From contig NZ_DASZKT010000010.1 in the NCBI RefSeq assembly GCF_035552695.1, positions 15,927 to 79,926 of the forward strand: 64,000 bases of DNA, in the 5' to 3' direction. Both the position numbers and the translations under genes were made by a program. The DNA comes from Actinospica sp035552695 (GTDB taxonomy: Bacteria; Actinomycetota; Actinomycetes; Streptomycetales; Catenulisporaceae). A model generated the notes under the pieces. That model was given only the letters and a program-made list of their open reading frames with translations. It was not told the origin of the DNA and ran no database searches. Positions 52,522 to 60,252 of the stretch are shown one piece after another; position 1 is the stretch's first letter, and each line of letters begins with the position of its first letter.

Positions 52522-54099
52522 TCAGCTCTCCAGTTTCAGCAGCCCGTACGTGACCGCCTCCACGATCGCGTTCCAACTCGCCGCCACGATGTTCTCCTGC
52601 ACGCCGACGGTGGCCCATTCGTCCCGGCCGTCGGTCGTGGTGATCAGCACCCGGGTGCGCGAGTTCGTGCCGTGGTCGCCCTCGAGGATGCGGACCTTGT
52701 AGTCCGACAGCTCCAGCTCGGCGAGCTCAGGGTAGATCTGCCCGATCGCGTTGCGCAGCGCCGTGTCCAGCGCGTTGACCGGCCCGTTCCCCTCGCCGAC
52801 GGAGATGATCCGCTCGCCCTTGGCGTGCAGCTTCACGGTCGCCTCGCTGATGTGGCTGCCGTCCTGCCGCTGCTCGACGATCACCCGCCAGGACTCGACG
52901 TCGAAGAAGCGCTGGCTCTGCTCCCCCTTCAGCTCATCGAGGATCAGCAGCTCGAAGGACGCGTCGGCCGCCTCGAAGGAGTGCCCCTGCGCCTCGAGCT
53001 CCTTGACCCGATCCGTGATCCGAGACAGCGCGTCCCGATCACCGGACAGGTCGTACCCCAGCTCGCGTCCCTTGAGCTCGATCGACGCACGACCGGCCAT
53101 TTCGGATACCAGCATCCGCATATCGTTTCCGACCACGGCTGGGTCAATGTGCTGATAGAGCATCGGATCGGCCTTGACCGCCGAAGCGTGGATGCCCGCC
53201 TTGTGCGCGAACGCCGAGAAGCCCACGTACGGCTGCTTGGTGTGCGGCGCGATATTGGTGACCTCGGAGATCGCGTGCGCGATCCGGGTCATCTCCGCGA
53301 ACGAATTCGAGGGCACGACCTGCAGGTTCTTCTTCAGCTGCAGATTCGCCACGATTGTAAAGAGATTTGCATTGCCGGTCCGCTCGCCGTACCCGTTCGC
53401 CGCACCCTGCACGTGCGTCGCCCCGGCCTCGATCGCGATCAGCGAGTTCGCCACCGCGCACCCGGAGTCGTCGTGGCAGTGGATGCCGACACGCGCCCCC
53501 GTCTGCTCGATGACCGTGTGCACGACGTCGCCCAACTCGCTCGGCAGCATTCCGCCATTCGTGTCGCACAACGCCACCAGCGAGGCTCCCGCCTCCGCCG
53601 CCACGCGCACGAACTCCAGCGCATAAGCCGGATTGTCTTGATATCCGTTGAAGAAATGCTCCGCGTCGACGAACACCCGCCGCCCCTCGGAAACGAGGTG
53701 CCGCACCGTGTCACGCACCATCGCCAGGCACTCGTCAAGCGTGGTACGCAGCGCCAATTCGACGTGCCGATCATGCGCCTTCGCAACCAGTGTCACGACA
53801 GGAGCGAGGGAATCGCGCAGGGCGGCGACCTGGGGGTCGTCGGCCGCTGCCAGGTCCGCGCGGCGGGTCATGCCGAACGCGGCCAACTGCGCGTGCTTCA
53901 GGTCGAGCTCGGTCCGAGCCCGCCGGAAGAACTCGGTGTCCTTGGGGATCGCCCCCGGCCACCCTCCCTCGATGAACCCGACCCCCAGTCCGTCCAGCTC
54001 GCGGGCGATGACGAGCTTGTCCGCCACGGACAGCGCGAGCCCCTCCTGCTGGGCTCCGTCGCGCAGCGTCGTGTCGTAGACGTGGAAGCTGTCGTTCAC
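52522..54099 (-). CDS. cimA: (R)-citramalate synthase
   Basis: A 525-residue enzyme condensing pyruvate and acetyl-CoA to citramalate for isoleucine synthesis. The HMGL-like TIM barrel starts VYDTTLRDGAQQEG, has the metal-binding HCHDDSGCAVANS and the GERTGNANLF loop, and HKAGIHASAV follows. The C-terminal LeuA-type allosteric domain spans about residues 385-525. Sequence pattern and length fit CimA rather than LeuA or homocitrate synthase. GTG at 54099 with GAGGTG upstream. Its leader contains a terminator hairpin and short frames, suggesting attenuation. Confidence 0.9.
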   Translation of the reverse strand: MNDSFHVYDTTLRDGAQQEGLALSVADKLVIARELDGLGVGFIEGGWPGAIPKDTEFFRRARTELDLKHAQLAAFGMTRRADLAAADDPQVAALRDSLAPVVTLVAKAHDRHVELALRTTLDECLAMVRDTVRHLVSEGRRVFVDAEHFFNGYQDNPAYALEFVRVAAEAGASLVALCDTNGGMLPSELGDVVHTVIEQTGARVGIHCHDDSGCAVANSLIAIEAGATHVQGAANGYGERTGNANLFTIVANLQLKKNLQVVPSNSFAEMTRIAHAISEVTNIAPHTKQPYVGFSAFAHKAGIHASAVKADPMLYQHIDPAVVGNDMRMLVSEMAGRASIELKGRELGYDLSGDRDALSRITDRVKELEAQGHSFEAADASFELLILDELKGEQSQRFFDVESWRVIVEQRQDGSHISEATVKLHAKGERIISVGEGNGPVNALDTALRNAIGQIYPELAELELSDYKVRILEGDHGTNSRTRVLITTTDGRDEWATVGVQENIVAASWNAIVEAVTYGLLKLES

Positions 54100-54145
54100 A
54101 CTCGCACCTCGTTCGGCTGGTCGTAGGTCGGGAGAACTGCGGCGG

Positions 54146-54179
54146 AAAACAAGAAAACCCCTCGCGGAGCGCGAGAGGT
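54146..54179 (-). terminator. intrinsic terminator (attenuator) in the cimA leader
   Basis: On the minus strand CCTCTCGCG-CTC-CGCGAGGGG (54158-54178) is followed by the T-rich run TTTTCTTGTTTT. It lies 47 bases before the cimA start and after no same-strand gene, so it can only act as a leader terminator. A long T tract is unusual in this GC-rich window. Confidence 0.75.
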
Positions 54180-54207
54180 CTGCACATCGACGGTGGGTGA
54201 GTTTATT

Positions 54208-54275
54208 TCAGCCCGATGCCGATGCGCTCACGGTAATAATGAACCGCCGAGACTGCATGCTCCGCAGTCTGCCAC
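54208..54275 (-). CDS. possible leader peptides of cimA (two overlapping frames)
   Basis: Two short frames share this DNA. GTG 54275 to TGA 54228 encodes 15 residues ending SLLP, with two consecutive rare TTA leucine codons; GAGGG lies six bases upstream of the GTG. ATG 54258 to TGA 54208 encodes 16 residues containing FIITV, with two Ile codons and a Val, but its GGAG is only one base away. A 7-bp hairpin (54250-54256 with 54264-54270) covers the second start. Either could sense branched-chain amino acids. Translation is unproven. Confidence 0.4.
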
Positions 54276-54587
54276 GCCAAGCCCTCGACGGACACCGCGT
54301 CTCGATCAGTGAGACACGCCGATCACGCCGCGCCCTCTCAACTCCCATCCCGGCACCTTCCCGGCATCAGGCTCAGATCCACACCCGAACGATCGCTCCG
54401 AGGGGAAGAGATCGTCGAGGCCTTCATCCGAATCGAGGCCTACGCCGGCGGCGCCCGCGGCTTCGAGGGCCACCAGGTAGCTCTGCAGGTCTTCGCGGAG
54501 GCAGCTCAAAAGACCAAGCAGTAGCGGAGCGGCTGCCGATCATGAAGACGCGGCGCAGAACAAATGGCGTGTGCCACGATCGAGCGC
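54276..54587. other. gap between the cimA leader and the methyltransferase gene
   Basis: GTGAGAC at 54309-54315 is a copy of the branched-chain motif. A minus-strand frame from TTG 54509 has coding-like GC-rich third positions for its first 40 codons (REDLQSYLVALEAAGAAGVG) but no ribosome-binding site or known family; an overlapping plus-strand frame is no better. I do not call a gene. Confidence 0.35.
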
Positions 54588-55313
54588 ATGAATCCCGCTG
54601 AGCAGTCGTCGCCGGTCGCGCCCAACAACTACGACAGCTTCGCCGAGGCGTACGCGGCCGAGACCGAGTCCAACCTCGTCAACGGCTACTACACGCGCCC
54701 CGCGATTCTGAACCTGGCCGGAGACGTGGCCGGCCGAAGAATTCTCGACGCCGGCTGCGGCGCCGGCCCTCTCCACGCCGCCCTGCGCGACCGCGGCGCC
54801 ACCGTCACCGGAATCGACTCCAGCGCCAAGATGCTCGAACTGGCCCGCAAACGCCTCGGCGACGACGCGGACCTGCATCTCGCCGATCTAACCAGCCCGC
54901 TGCCGTTCCCCGACAACGCTTTCGACGACGTCGTCGCGTCCCTGGTCCTGCACTACCTCGAGGACTGGACAGCGCCGCTCGCCGAACTCCGCCGCGTGCT
55001 AACGCCTGGCGGCCGCCTGATCATCGCCGTCGACCACCCGATCGTCCAGAAGCTATTCGATCCCGACTCCGACTACTTCGCCATCCACAAGCGGTCCGAG
55101 GAATGGACCCTTGGCGGCCACACGGCCCAAATGGCTTTCTGGCACCGCCCACTCCACGCGATGAGCGACGCCTTCACCACCGCCGGCTTCCACATCGCCA
55201 CCATCTGCGAACCACCCCCCGCCCCCGGCGCCCGCGAACTCTTCCCCGACGAAGTCCGCGAAGACCGCTCGGCCTTCCTCTGCTTCCTCTTCTTCGTCCT
55301 ACAAGCCGGCTAA
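54588..55313 (+). CDS. SAM-dependent class I methyltransferase
   Basis: A 241-residue Rossmann-fold methyltransferase. Motif I is ILDAGCGAGPLHAAL, motif II region GIDSSAKMLELAR, motif III DDVVASLVLHYLEDW, and post-motif PGGRLIIAVDHP. It resembles UbiE/Methyltransf_11 proteins; the substrate is unknown. The ATG at 54588 is preferred to an in-frame ATG at 54564 as it starts the compositionally normal sequence. It is divergent from cimA and converges with the haemoglobin fusion gene. Confidence 0.85.
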   Translation: MNPAEQSSPVAPNNYDSFAEAYAAETESNLVNGYYTRPAILNLAGDVAGRRILDAGCGAGPLHAALRDRGATVTGIDSSAKMLELARKRLGDDADLHLADLTSPLPFPDNAFDDVVASLVLHYLEDWTAPLAELRRVLTPGGRLIIAVDHPIVQKLFDPDSDYFAIHKRSEEWTLGGHTAQMAFWHRPLHAMSDAFTTAGFHIATICEPPPAPGARELFPDEVREDRSAFLCFLFFVLQAG

Positions 55314-55332
55314 ATCCGGCGATTGCCGGTGG

Positions 55333-56103
55333 TCAGCCGCGGTAGGGGGGCATCACGCCCCAGCCCCACTCGGGGATCGGAGCGTCGTAGGCGTCGCGGC
55401 CGGGCTGGGAGTTGATCTCGGCGAGTCGCGTGCCCCACTCGATGTAGGAGGCGAACGCGGCGCGGAAGGACGGGTCCTTGGGGAGGCCGACGGCGTCGGC
55501 GGCGTCCATCATGAGGTTGACCCAGCGGCGGCGCTGGGGCTCGGTGATGTGCTTGCCGAGGTGCTGGGCGACCATATGGCGGTAGTCGCCGCGCTCGCTG
55601 CTGTAGGTCTCGGGGCCGCCGAAGACCTCGCCGAGCCAGAGGGCGACGTAGTGGGGGTGGTGCTCGTCCATGTCCTTGAAGAGCGGGTAGAGCAGATCGT
55701 CCTTCAAGACCTCGGTGTAGAACGCCTCGGTGAGCTTGTCGAGCGCTTCGGTGCCGCCGATCCAGTCGTAGAGGCTCGGCACGGCGGCGCCGCGGCCGAC
55801 GACGGGGGTGCGGGTGTAGTGCCGCATCTCCTCGATGTCGGTCACGTACGGCTTGATCGCGGCGAAGAACTGCGGGAACTGCTCGCCGCGGCGGAAGCCG
55901 GACATGTGGTCCTCGGCGGAGGTCCACACGATGCGCAGGATGTACGCCTCGGGCTCCTCGTCGCAGCGGGAGAGCTCGTAGTCGACGCACTGCTCGGCCG
56001 CTTCGAGCTGTACGGCGGCGCGGGCGTATGCGGACTCGAATTCGTCGCTTGCGGCGGCGGGAATTCGATATCGGATGTACTCGACTGTCTCGGTGCCGGT
56101 CAC
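55333..56103 (-). CDS. ABM-domain/group II truncated haemoglobin fusion
   Basis: A 256-residue chimera. Residues about 1-100 are an antibiotic-biosynthesis-monooxygenase (ABM) ferredoxin-like domain (EYIRYRIPAAASDEFESAYA; AYILRIVWTS). Residues about 115-245 are a group II truncated haemoglobin (YDWIGGTEALDKLTEAFYTE with the B10 tyrosine, a proximal histidine in MVAQHLGKH, and the G8 tryptophan in RRRWVNLM). Such fusions are known from Streptomyces avermitilis and Frankia. A heme-linked oxygenase or redox role is proposed for the class; the substrate is unknown. Confidence 0.88.
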   Translation of the reverse strand: MTGTETVEYIRYRIPAAASDEFESAYARAAVQLEAAEQCVDYELSRCDEEPEAYILRIVWTSAEDHMSGFRRGEQFPQFFAAIKPYVTDIEEMRHYTRTPVVGRGAAVPSLYDWIGGTEALDKLTEAFYTEVLKDDLLYPLFKDMDEHHPHYVALWLGEVFGGPETYSSERGDYRHMVAQHLGKHITEPQRRRWVNLMMDAADAVGLPKDPSFRAAFASYIEWGTRLAEINSQPGRDAYDAPIPEWGWGVMPPYRG

Positions 56104-56148
56104 GATGCCCCCATCGGCTACGGAAGAGTTGATTACAAGATTACTCTG

Positions 56149-57495
56149 TCAGGTGCTCGGGACGTCGCGCATTGTCCTGAGCGGGGAGAAGAACACGAAC
56201 AGACCGGCGAGTGCACTGCCGACCACGCCGATCCAGAGGGTGGGGCGAATGCCGATCCACGTACCGAGTGCGCCGCCCATCAGGGCGCCGAGCGGCAGAG
56301 TGCCCCAGACGATCCAGCGGACGGACGCGTTCATCCGGCCCAGCAGTTCGGGCGGGCAGATGCGCTGGCGGTAGGAAACCTGAGCGGAGTTGTACAGCAG
56401 CGCGGAGAGGGAGAACGCGACGTTGCCCGCGGCGAAGAGCAGGGTTCCCCAGCCGGGCTGGGCCAGCGGGATCAGCAGGCTGAAGGGCGCCGGGAGCAGG
56501 ATCGAGGCCCAGATGATCCGTGCGGAGCCGACCTTCTTCGCGAACCAGCCCGCCGTCAGCCCGCCGACCAGGCCGCCGACGGCGCCGAGGGAGAACAGCA
56601 GGCCGACGAGCGCGGGCGAGGCGTGCAGCGTGCGGACCAGGAAGACGATCTCGACCGCCCCGAAACAGGCGCTGAAGAGATTCGAGGTGCTGGTGCACGC
56701 GACGATCTTGCGCAGGATCGGGTGCTTGACGACGAAACTGAGGCCCTCGTGCATCGCCGCGCGGAAGGTGACGTGCTCGGCGCGGCGTTCCGGCTTGGGC
56801 TCGGGTGTGCGGATCAGCACGAGTGACAGGGCACTGATCGCGAACGACGCGGCGTCGACCGCCACGGCCTTGGCGGCGCCGATCAGTCCTACCAGTGCGC
56901 CGCCGATTGAGGGGCCGAGCAGGCCGGCGAAGGAGTTCGTGGTGCCGAGCTTGCCGTTGGCGTCGACCAGTTGCTCGCCCTGGACGATCGCGGGGACGTA
57001 GCTCTGGTAGGCGACGTCGAAGAAGACGCTGAGCGCGCCGCCGAACAGGGCGACGAGGTAGATCTGCCAGAGCGTGACGTGCCAGAGCGTTGCGACGATC
57101 GGAACTGAGCCGAGGAGCGCGGTACGCGCCAGGTCGCACCACATCATCAGGCCGTGCTTGCGCACCTGGTCCACGAGCACGCCGGCGGGCAACGTGATGA
57201 GCAGGTACGCCAGGTATGTCAGGAATATGATGAACGAGACCTGGAACGTCGTCGCCTTCAGCACGGAGACGGCCAGCAGCGGCAGCGCGAGCGTGGTGAT
57301 CGCGCTGCCCATGTCGCTGACCGTCTGACCGCCCCAGAGGAGCAGGAAATCGCGGTGGCGCCAGAGGGATCCGGGAGCGGACGCGGAGGCGGAAGACTCC
57401 GTGCTCGGCGCGCCCGGGCTCGATGAACGGCCGTTGCCGCCGTTGCCGCCACTGCCGTCGTCGCCGCCGGCGGAGGTCTCAGGCAACTGGGTCAC
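56149..57495 (-). CDS. MFS exporter (EntS-like, MFS_3 family)
   Basis: A 448-residue transporter with 12 predicted transmembrane segments after a 40-residue Gly/Ser-rich N-terminal tail. The segment LWRHRDFLLLWGGQTVSDMGSAI and GVLVDQVRKHGLMMWCDLAR (a divergent motif A) are typical of the EntS-like family that exports siderophores or drugs. No siderophore genes are adjacent, so the cargo is unknown. The GTG start is 9 bases downstream of the ilvE stop, so it may be read through from ilvE. Confidence 0.85.
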   Translation of the reverse strand: MTQLPETSAGGDDGSGGNGGNGRSSSPGAPSTESSASASAPGSLWRHRDFLLLWGGQTVSDMGSAITTLALPLLAVSVLKATTFQVSFIIFLTYLAYLLITLPAGVLVDQVRKHGLMMWCDLARTALLGSVPIVATLWHVTLWQIYLVALFGGALSVFFDVAYQSYVPAIVQGEQLVDANGKLGTTNSFAGLLGPSIGGALVGLIGAAKAVAVDAASFAISALSLVLIRTPEPKPERRAEHVTFRAAMHEGLSFVVKHPILRKIVACTSTSNLFSACFGAVEIVFLVRTLHASPALVGLLFSLGAVGGLVGGLTAGWFAKKVGSARIIWASILLPAPFSLLIPLAQPGWGTLLFAAGNVAFSLSALLYNSAQVSYRQRICPPELLGRMNASVRWIVWGTLPLGALMGGALGTWIGIRPTLWIGVVGSALAGLFVFFSPLRTMRDVPST

Positions 57496-57504
57496 GCGAT
57501 GACG

Positions 57505-58626
57505 TTACCGGCTGACCGCCTGCTGTGCGGGAACAATCGTGTGCAGCCAGCCGTGCTTGTCGGCGACGTCGCCGTGCTGCACGGCGAGCAGGTGCGCGCG
57601 CACCCGCTTGGTGACCTCGCCGACCTGGCCGCCGCCGATCACGATGTCCGCGTCGGCCGACCTGAAGCCGCCGATCGGGGTGACGACGGCCGCGGTGCCG
57701 GAGCCGAAGGCCTCGGTGATGGCGCCGGACGCGGCGTCGGCGCGCAGCTGCTCGACCGAGATACGGCCCTCCTCGGCCGGGATTCCGAGGTCCTGCGCGG
57801 CCTGGAGCAGCGAGTCGCGGGTGATGCCGGGCAGCAGGGAGCCGGAGAGCTCGGGGGTGAACAGGCGGGCGTCGTCACCCGAGCCGTACACGAAGAAGAC
57901 GTTGTTCGAACCCATCTCCTCGACGTACTTGCGCTCGATCGCGTCCAGCCAGCACACCTGGTCGCAGCCCTGTGCGACGGCCTGCGCCTGGGCCAGGAAG
58001 GACGCCGCGTAGTTGCCGCCGCACTTGGCCTCGCCGGTTCCGCCGGGGGCGGCGCGCACGTAGTCGGTGCTCAGCCACGCGGTGACCGGCTTGCCGACGC
58101 CGCCGAAGTAGGCTCCGGCCGGCGAGGCGATCAGCATGAACATGTACTCGGCGGCCGGGCGGTTCACGCCGAGACCGACCTCGGTGGAGAACATGAACGG
58201 GCGCAGGTAGAGGGACTTCTCCTGGTCGTCCGGCACCCAGTCCGTGTCCTGGGTGACCAGCGCGTCGATCGCGCCGATGAACAGTTCCTCGGGTAGTTCG
58301 GGCATCGCCATCCGCCGCGAGGACCGGGCCATGCGCTGGGCGTTGGCCTCCGGCCGGAAGGAGGCGATCGAGCCGTCCGACTGCCGGTACGCCTTGAGGC
58401 CCTCGAAGACCTCCTGGCCGTAGTGCAGCACCGACGTCGCCGGGTCGAGTTGGATCGGACCGTAGGGTCGTAGCGCGGCCGAATGCCAGCCGCGACCCTC
58501 GGTGTACTCGATGGTGACCATGTGGTCGGTGAAGTACTGGCCGAACTTGGGGTCGGCGAGAATGGCGGTGCGCTCGGCCTCGCTCAGCGGCTCGGTGGTC
58601 GGCTTGAGCTCGATGTTCACGGTCAT
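57505..58626 (-). CDS. ilvE: branched-chain amino-acid aminotransferase
   Basis: A 373-residue class IV PLP aminotransferase doing the last step of Leu, Ile and Val synthesis. Seen: LHYGQEVFEGLKAYRQ, YLRPFMFSTEVGLGVN, the PLP lysine region GEAKCGGNYAASFLAQAQ, and the C-terminal AFGSGTAAVVTPIGG. It is about 145 bases downstream of leuB on the same strand. The gap holds an inverted repeat that includes two copies of the shared GTCTCAC motif. Confidence 0.95.
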   Translation of the reverse strand: MTVNIELKPTTEPLSEAERTAILADPKFGQYFTDHMVTIEYTEGRGWHSAALRPYGPIQLDPATSVLHYGQEVFEGLKAYRQSDGSIASFRPEANAQRMARSSRRMAMPELPEELFIGAIDALVTQDTDWVPDDQEKSLYLRPFMFSTEVGLGVNRPAAEYMFMLIASPAGAYFGGVGKPVTAWLSTDYVRAAPGGTGEAKCGGNYAASFLAQAQAVAQGCDQVCWLDAIERKYVEEMGSNNVFFVYGSGDDARLFTPELSGSLLPGITRDSLLQAAQDLGIPAEEGRISVEQLRADAASGAITEAFGSGTAAVVTPIGGFRSADADIVIGGGQVGEVTKRVRAHLLAVQHGDVADKHGWLHTIVPAQQAVSR

Positions 58627-58741
58627 CGCGGTAATCCCTCTATGTCGGGCCGTAACGTAGGTGTGCTTCGTGACGGCCCGACCTGCGGGATCGGGATACG
58701 CGGCGGTATGGGAGGGCCGTCACACTAGTTTTTCTCGCCTA

Positions 58742-58776
58742 GTGAGACGGTAACCCAGATTCTCCTACCGTCTCAC
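58742..58776 (-). promoter_or_regulatory. inverted repeat between leuB and ilvE (operator or terminator)
   Basis: GTGAGACGGTA (58742-58752) and TACCGTCTCAC (58766-58776) form a perfect 11-bp inverted repeat around 13 bases; it overlaps the leuB stop codon. As RNA it could be a terminator, with a weak A/T-rich tail (AGAAAAACTAG) on the minus strand. The arms are also copies of the ACCGTCTCAC motif found upstream of leuC, so a regulator site for ilvE is equally possible. Confidence 0.5.
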
Positions 58777-59858
58777 CCTGCTACTCGTACGCGGATCGCG
58801 TCGCCGATCTCCGCGGTGCTGCGGGCGCCGGCTCCGGCGCGCTCGATCAGGTCCTCGCCGACGGCGGTCTCGATCTTCGCGGCCGCCTCGGCGTGGCCGA
58901 GGTGTGCCAGCAGCAGCGCCGCGGACAGGATCGCGGCGGTCGGGTCGGCCTTGCCGGTGCCCGCGATGTCCGGGGCCGAGCCGTGTACGGGCTCGAACAT
59001 GGACGGGAAGGTGCGGGCCGGGTTGACGTTCCCGGAGGCGGCCAGGCCGATGCCGCCGGTGACGGCCGCGGCCAGGTCGGTCAGGATGTCGCCGAACAGG
59101 TTGTCGGTGACGATCACGTCGAAGCGCTCGGGCTGCGTGCTCAGGAAGATGGTGGCCGCGTCCACGTGCATGTAGTCGGTCGTGACCTCGGGATACTCGG
59201 TCGCGACCGCGTTGAACACGCGCGTCCACAGGTGGCCGGCGTACACCAGCACGTTGTTCTTGTGCACGAGCGTCAGCTTGCGGCGGGGCCGGGCCTTGGC
59301 GCGCTCGAAGGCGTCGCGCACCACGCGCTCGATGCCGTAGGCGGTGTTGACGGAGACCTCGGTGGCGATCTCCTGCTCGGTGCCGGCGCGCAGCGTGCCG
59401 CCGTTGCCCGCGTACGGACCTTCAGTTCCCTCGCGCACGACCACGAAGTCGATCGGGGCCTCGGAGCGCAGCGGTCCGGTGGTGCCGGGCCACAGCTTGG
59501 AGGGGCGCAGATTGACGTAGTGGTCGAAAGCGAAGCGCAGCTTGAGCAGCATCCCCCGCTCGATCAGGCCGGACGGGATCCGCTTGTCGCCCGGGGCCGC
59601 GCCGACCGCGCCGAACAAGATCGCGTCGTGCGCCTTGAGCTTCTCGAGGGTCTCCTCGGACAGCGCCTCGCCGGTCTTCAGCCAGTGCTCGGCACCGAGC
59701 TGATAGTCGGTGGTCTCGAGCTTGACGTCCGCCGGCAGGGCCGCGCCGAGTACCTCGAGGGCCTGCGCGATGACCTCCGGGCCGATCCCGTCGCCGCCGA
59801 TGACGGCGAGGTCGATCAGCTTCTGGTCGCGGCTGCTGACTTCGGTGTCGCTGGGCAT
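58773..59858 (-). CDS. leuB: 3-isopropylmalate dehydrogenase
   Basis: A 361-residue enzyme oxidatively decarboxylating 3-isopropylmalate in leucine synthesis. Seen: IGGDGIGPEVIAQALEVL, the substrate-binding LKLRFAFDHYVNLRPSKLWPG, REGTEGPYAG, and TDNLFGDILTDLAAAVTGG with its metal-binding aspartates. Length is typical. CCGTCTCA lies 17 bases upstream of the ATG. A possible small gene overlaps its first codons. Confidence 0.95.
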   Translation of the reverse strand: MPSDTEVSSRDQKLIDLAVIGGDGIGPEVIAQALEVLGAALPADVKLETTDYQLGAEHWLKTGEALSEETLEKLKAHDAILFGAVGAAPGDKRIPSGLIERGMLLKLRFAFDHYVNLRPSKLWPGTTGPLRSEAPIDFVVVREGTEGPYAGNGGTLRAGTEQEIATEVSVNTAYGIERVVRDAFERAKARPRRKLTLVHKNNVLVYAGHLWTRVFNAVATEYPEVTTDYMHVDAATIFLSTQPERFDVIVTDNLFGDILTDLAAAVTGGIGLAASGNVNPARTFPSMFEPVHGSAPDIAGTGKADPTAAILSAALLLAHLGHAEAAAKIETAVGEDLIERAGAGARSTAEIGDAIRVRVAG

Positions 59859-60013
59859 GCCCGGTAGGGTACTGCCGTCTCAAATCCGCGCAGAACCTCG
59901 TCCGCATCGCGAGACTCCGGCGCGGACTCGTCGCGCCAGTCATAGGCCTGCTGCAGGGCGAAGCGCGCGGCGGCCCTCGCCTCGGAATCCTGGGTGCTTC
60001 GACGGTGGTACAT
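59816..60013 (-). CDS. possible small protein upstream of leuB
   Basis: A 65-residue frame beginning MYHRRSTQDSEARAAARFAL has GC-rich third positions for its first 40 codons, then loses coding character before ending 43 bases inside leuB. GGA lies about nine bases before the ATG. It might be a small leader or regulatory protein co-transcribed with leuB, or chance. No family recognised. Confidence 0.3.
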   Translation of the reverse strand: MYHRRSTQDSEARAAARFALQQAYDWRDESAPESRDADEVLRGFETAVPYRACPATPKSAAATRS

Positions 60014-60200
60014 GGTTCGTGTTCCGTCCCTCGCTGAACGAATCGGTCTGGGTACGGACACCCGGGCTTGTGGCCTGCGAGCGGTTTCCGGCCGGCTGGG
60101 ATGGCGCCGTTACTCGGAAGTCCTAGTAATCGAAAGGTACCCCGCTCCGGGTGGACTTGTCTTGTTTTTCTTCGGACTTCCTACTATCTGAGACGCAGAA
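60014..60200 (-). promoter_or_regulatory. leuB upstream region with an inverted repeat
   Basis: GGAAGTCC at 60116-60123 and GGACTTCC at 60174-60181 form an 8-bp inverted repeat about 50 bases apart, next to TAGTA/TACTA. It flanks an A/T-rich segment (60160-60172) unusual for this window. Probably promoter or leader sequence for leuB; no gene is seen. Confidence 0.35.
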
Positions 60201-60228
60201 GTCCCCCGGCCCAGGTCAGCCGGGGGAC
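60201..60228 (-). terminator. serA terminator
   Basis: A perfect 10-bp stem (60201-60210 with 60219-60228), 8-base loop, starts 25 bases after the serA stop and is followed on the minus strand by TTCTGCGTCT. Confidence 0.75.
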
Positions 60229-60252
60229 GACGGGTTACGCCCTGCGTGCCGG

